8,648 nt of DNA from JBJXHB01 sp046160725. GTDB taxonomy: Bacteria > Pseudomonadota > Gammaproteobacteria > Burkholderiales > Burkholderiaceae_C. The notes beneath the pieces were generated by a model that did no database searches, was not told the origin of the DNA, and was given only the letters and a program-made list of their open reading frames with translations. The translations under genes and the position numbers were made by a program. This document shows, in pieces, positions 7,200-8,648 of the stretch; the first letter of the stretch is position 1; the number at the start of each line of letters is the position of its first letter. The stretch lies in assembly GCA_046160725.1 (NCBI GenBank), contig JBJXHB010000073.1, positions 1 to 8,648 on the forward strand, written 5' to 3'.

Positions 7200-7368
7200 G
7201 CGAGTGGCCGGCAGCGGCACGGCGTCACGGGTGGGCACGCGCCTGACGGCCTCAGCGCCGCGCCCTTCTCATCTGCACGTCGACACCAGGTGCGTCGATC
7301 TGGGAATGCTGGCACCAGGCTGAGTTTGCTCGAACGACATGGCCTCAGCGAACAGGCGTTTGTGCCAT
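7200..7368. other. Spacer between thiolase stop and palindrome
   Basis: These 169 bases between the thiolase stop and the palindrome hold no gene with coding character. A weak imperfect hairpin (GCGCCTGA and TCAGCGC around 7240-7260) is visible without a T tract. Base composition is less GC-rich than in the genes on either side. I see no further feature here. Confidence 0.4.
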
Positions 7369-8616
7369 CTAATCTCCTGAGACAGGACATGCGACCACGA
7401 AACTGCACACCGTCGCACAACTCCCCCCGATATTCAGCGTCGCAAACCGCCGCGCGCCCTCGACCTGATAGGCCCCGGCCCGCCCGGTAACCTGCTTCGC
7501 CGCATCCAGCAGCATGCGCGCGCCGGTGGCGCCGACGGGGTGGCCGCCGCCGATCAGGCCGCCGCTGGGGTTGATCGGGCAGCTGCCGCCGATCTCGATG
7601 CGGCCGTCCTCCACCGCCTGCCAGCTCTGGCCCGGCGGCGTGAGGCCGAAATGGTCGATGGCCATGTACTCGGTGGTGGTGAAGCAGTCGTGGGTCTCGA
7701 TGCCGTCGATCTGCGACACGTCGGCCAGGCCGGCGCGGGCAAAGGCCTCCTGGATGGTCTGGCGCACATGCGGAAACACCACGTCGCTGTCGGCCGACCG
7801 CTCCAGTTTGTCCTTGAGCCGCAGCGACGCGTTGCGATGCCCCCAGCCGGCGATGCGCGGCAGCTGCGCCAGGGTCAGGCCCAGGCGGCGCGCATGGGCG
7901 GCGGCGACCTCGGCCCCGGCCAGCACCAGGCCAGCGGCGCCGTCGGTGATCTGGCCGCAGTCCTGGCGCCGCGTGCCGGGCTCGATCAGCGGGTTCAGCG
8001 TGTCGTCGTCGGTGAAGGCGGCGGGCTCGAACTGCCACTTCCGGGTCTGCGCCAGCGGGTTGCGCTTGGCGTTGGCGTAGTTGATCTCGCTGATGCGGTT
8101 GAGGTGGCGGCGGTCCAGCCCCCAACGGCGCTCGTATTCCTGCGCCATCAGGCCGAAGGCGGCCGGCCACATGAAGCGGCAGGCTATGTCCTCGCGGCCC
8201 TGCCAGGCGGCGGCGTTCTGGTTCGCGCTGCTTTCGTCGCCGGGCAGGTTCTTCAGCTCTTCGGCGCCGACCACGAGCACGCAGTCGTAGCGGCCGGCCT
8301 CGATCTCGGCCATCGCCGCCAGCACCGCCAGCGACGCCGACGCACACGCGCCTTCGTGGCGCATCGCCGGCACGCCCCACAGCTCGGGCACCACCTGGCT
8401 GACCATCGAGCCCAGGTGCGCCTGCTTGCGCTGGATCTCGCCGAAGGCATTGCCGACATGGATGGTGTCGATGGCATCGGGCTCCAGGCGCGCATCGGCC
8501 AGCGCGCCCAGCGTGGCCTCGCGGATCATGTCGGACAGGTCCTGGCCGTGGCGCGACCAGGCTTTCGCGAAGTCGGTCTGATGGCCGCCGAGGATGTAGA
8601 TGGGTGCTGAGGGCAT
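7369..8616 (-). CDS. SCP2-type thiolase / thiolase-like acetyl-CoA acetyltransferase
   Basis: 415-residue thiolase-superfamily enzyme, acting on acyl-CoA in the cytoplasm (thiolytic cleavage or Claisen-type condensation). Nucleophile C91 sits in the CxS loop (EGACASASLA), H359 in GGGHPVGATGAR, and the SCP2-class HDCF motif at 309-312 replaces the NEAF loop of ordinary thiolases. The usual C-terminal CxG cysteine is absent: the loop reads TLNIGGS, with Asn at that place, so C311 of HDCF is the expected acid/base residue, as proposed for SCP2 thiolases. The ATG at 8616 has CTGGAG about eight bases upstream, and the N terminus (IYILGGHQTDFAK) is typical. Many relatives pair with a small DUF35 OB-fold protein; none lies within the window, but only 32 bases upstream are visible. 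Substrate (fatty acid, sterol side chain or other CoA ester) is unknown. Confidence 0.9.
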   Translation of the reverse strand: MPSAPIYILGGHQTDFAKAWSRHGQDLSDMIREATLGALADARLEPDAIDTIHVGNAFGEIQRKQAHLGSMVSQVVPELWGVPAMRHEGACASASLAVLAAMAEIEAGRYDCVLVVGAEELKNLPGDESSANQNAAAWQGREDIACRFMWPAAFGLMAQEYERRWGLDRRHLNRISEINYANAKRNPLAQTRKWQFEPAAFTDDDTLNPLIEPGTRRQDCGQITDGAAGLVLAGAEVAAAHARRLGLTLAQLPRIAGWGHRNASLRLKDKLERSADSDVVFPHVRQTIQEAFARAGLADVSQIDGIETHDCFTTTEYMAIDHFGLTPPGQSWQAVEDGRIEIGGSCPINPSGGLIGGGHPVGATGARMLLDAAKQVTGRAGAYQVEGARRFATLNIGGSCATVCSFVVACPVSGD

Positions 8617-8648
8617 GGGGGCTCCAGAGTCTTGCGGTGGATCGATGG

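Noticed and set aside
7196..7246. Short plus-strand ORF (MSEWPAA..., 16 codons) starting in the right arm of the palindrome.
   Set aside because: It is too short, has no ribosome binding site apart from the palindrome and shows no coding character. Its ATG arises from the symmetry of the inverted repeat.
7540..8610. 356-codon plus-strand frame antisense to the thiolase.
   Set aside because: No domain; the thiolase on the other strand has clear active-site motifs and a good start.

Overview
The window is very GC-rich chromosomal-type DNA with long antisense open frames behind every gene. The gene content (SCP2-type thiolase, amidase-signature hydrolase, TrxC, split YeeE/YedE pair, large hybrid histidine kinase) and the GGAG-type ribosome binding sites suggest a beta-proteobacterium, most likely Burkholderiales of the Rubrivivax/Ideonella/Leptothrix kind. 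That placement is inference from composition and protein style, with no marker gene to prove it.

Layout from right to left, the direction in which most genes are read: a complete SCP2-type thiolase (8616-7369, minus); a 200-base spacer carrying a 37-bp near-perfect palindrome; an AAA/DUF4143 ATPase (7166-5973, minus); an amidase-signature hydrolase (5912-4479, minus); a GC-perfect hairpin where the amidase converges on trxC; trxC, the only plus-strand gene (4004-4432); a 143-bp divergent intergenic region; two small membrane proteins that together form a split YeeE/YedE sulfur-compound transporter (3860-3417 and 3405-2980, minus, 11 bp apart); a 267-bp spacer; and the first 904 codons of a membrane-bound hybrid sensor histidine kinase (2712 to 1, minus) that runs off the left edge exactly at the phospho-acceptor aspartate of its receiver domain.

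Functional themes: the split transporter and the divergent zinc-ribbon thioredoxin form a plausible thiol/sulfur module (uptake of thiosulfate or a related sulfur species plus reducing power). The kinase is read in the same direction downstream, but a 267-bp gap makes co-transcription doubtful. The thiolase and amidase are catabolic or acyl-transfer enzymes of unknown substrate. The ATPase between them looks like an independently acquired accessory gene.

No tRNA, rRNA, CRISPR array, transposase or phage gene was seen. I found no convincing wholly new system. The observations most worth checking are the palindrome over the ATPase start, the transporter/TrxC pairing, and the kinase's PDZ-like periplasmic sensor.
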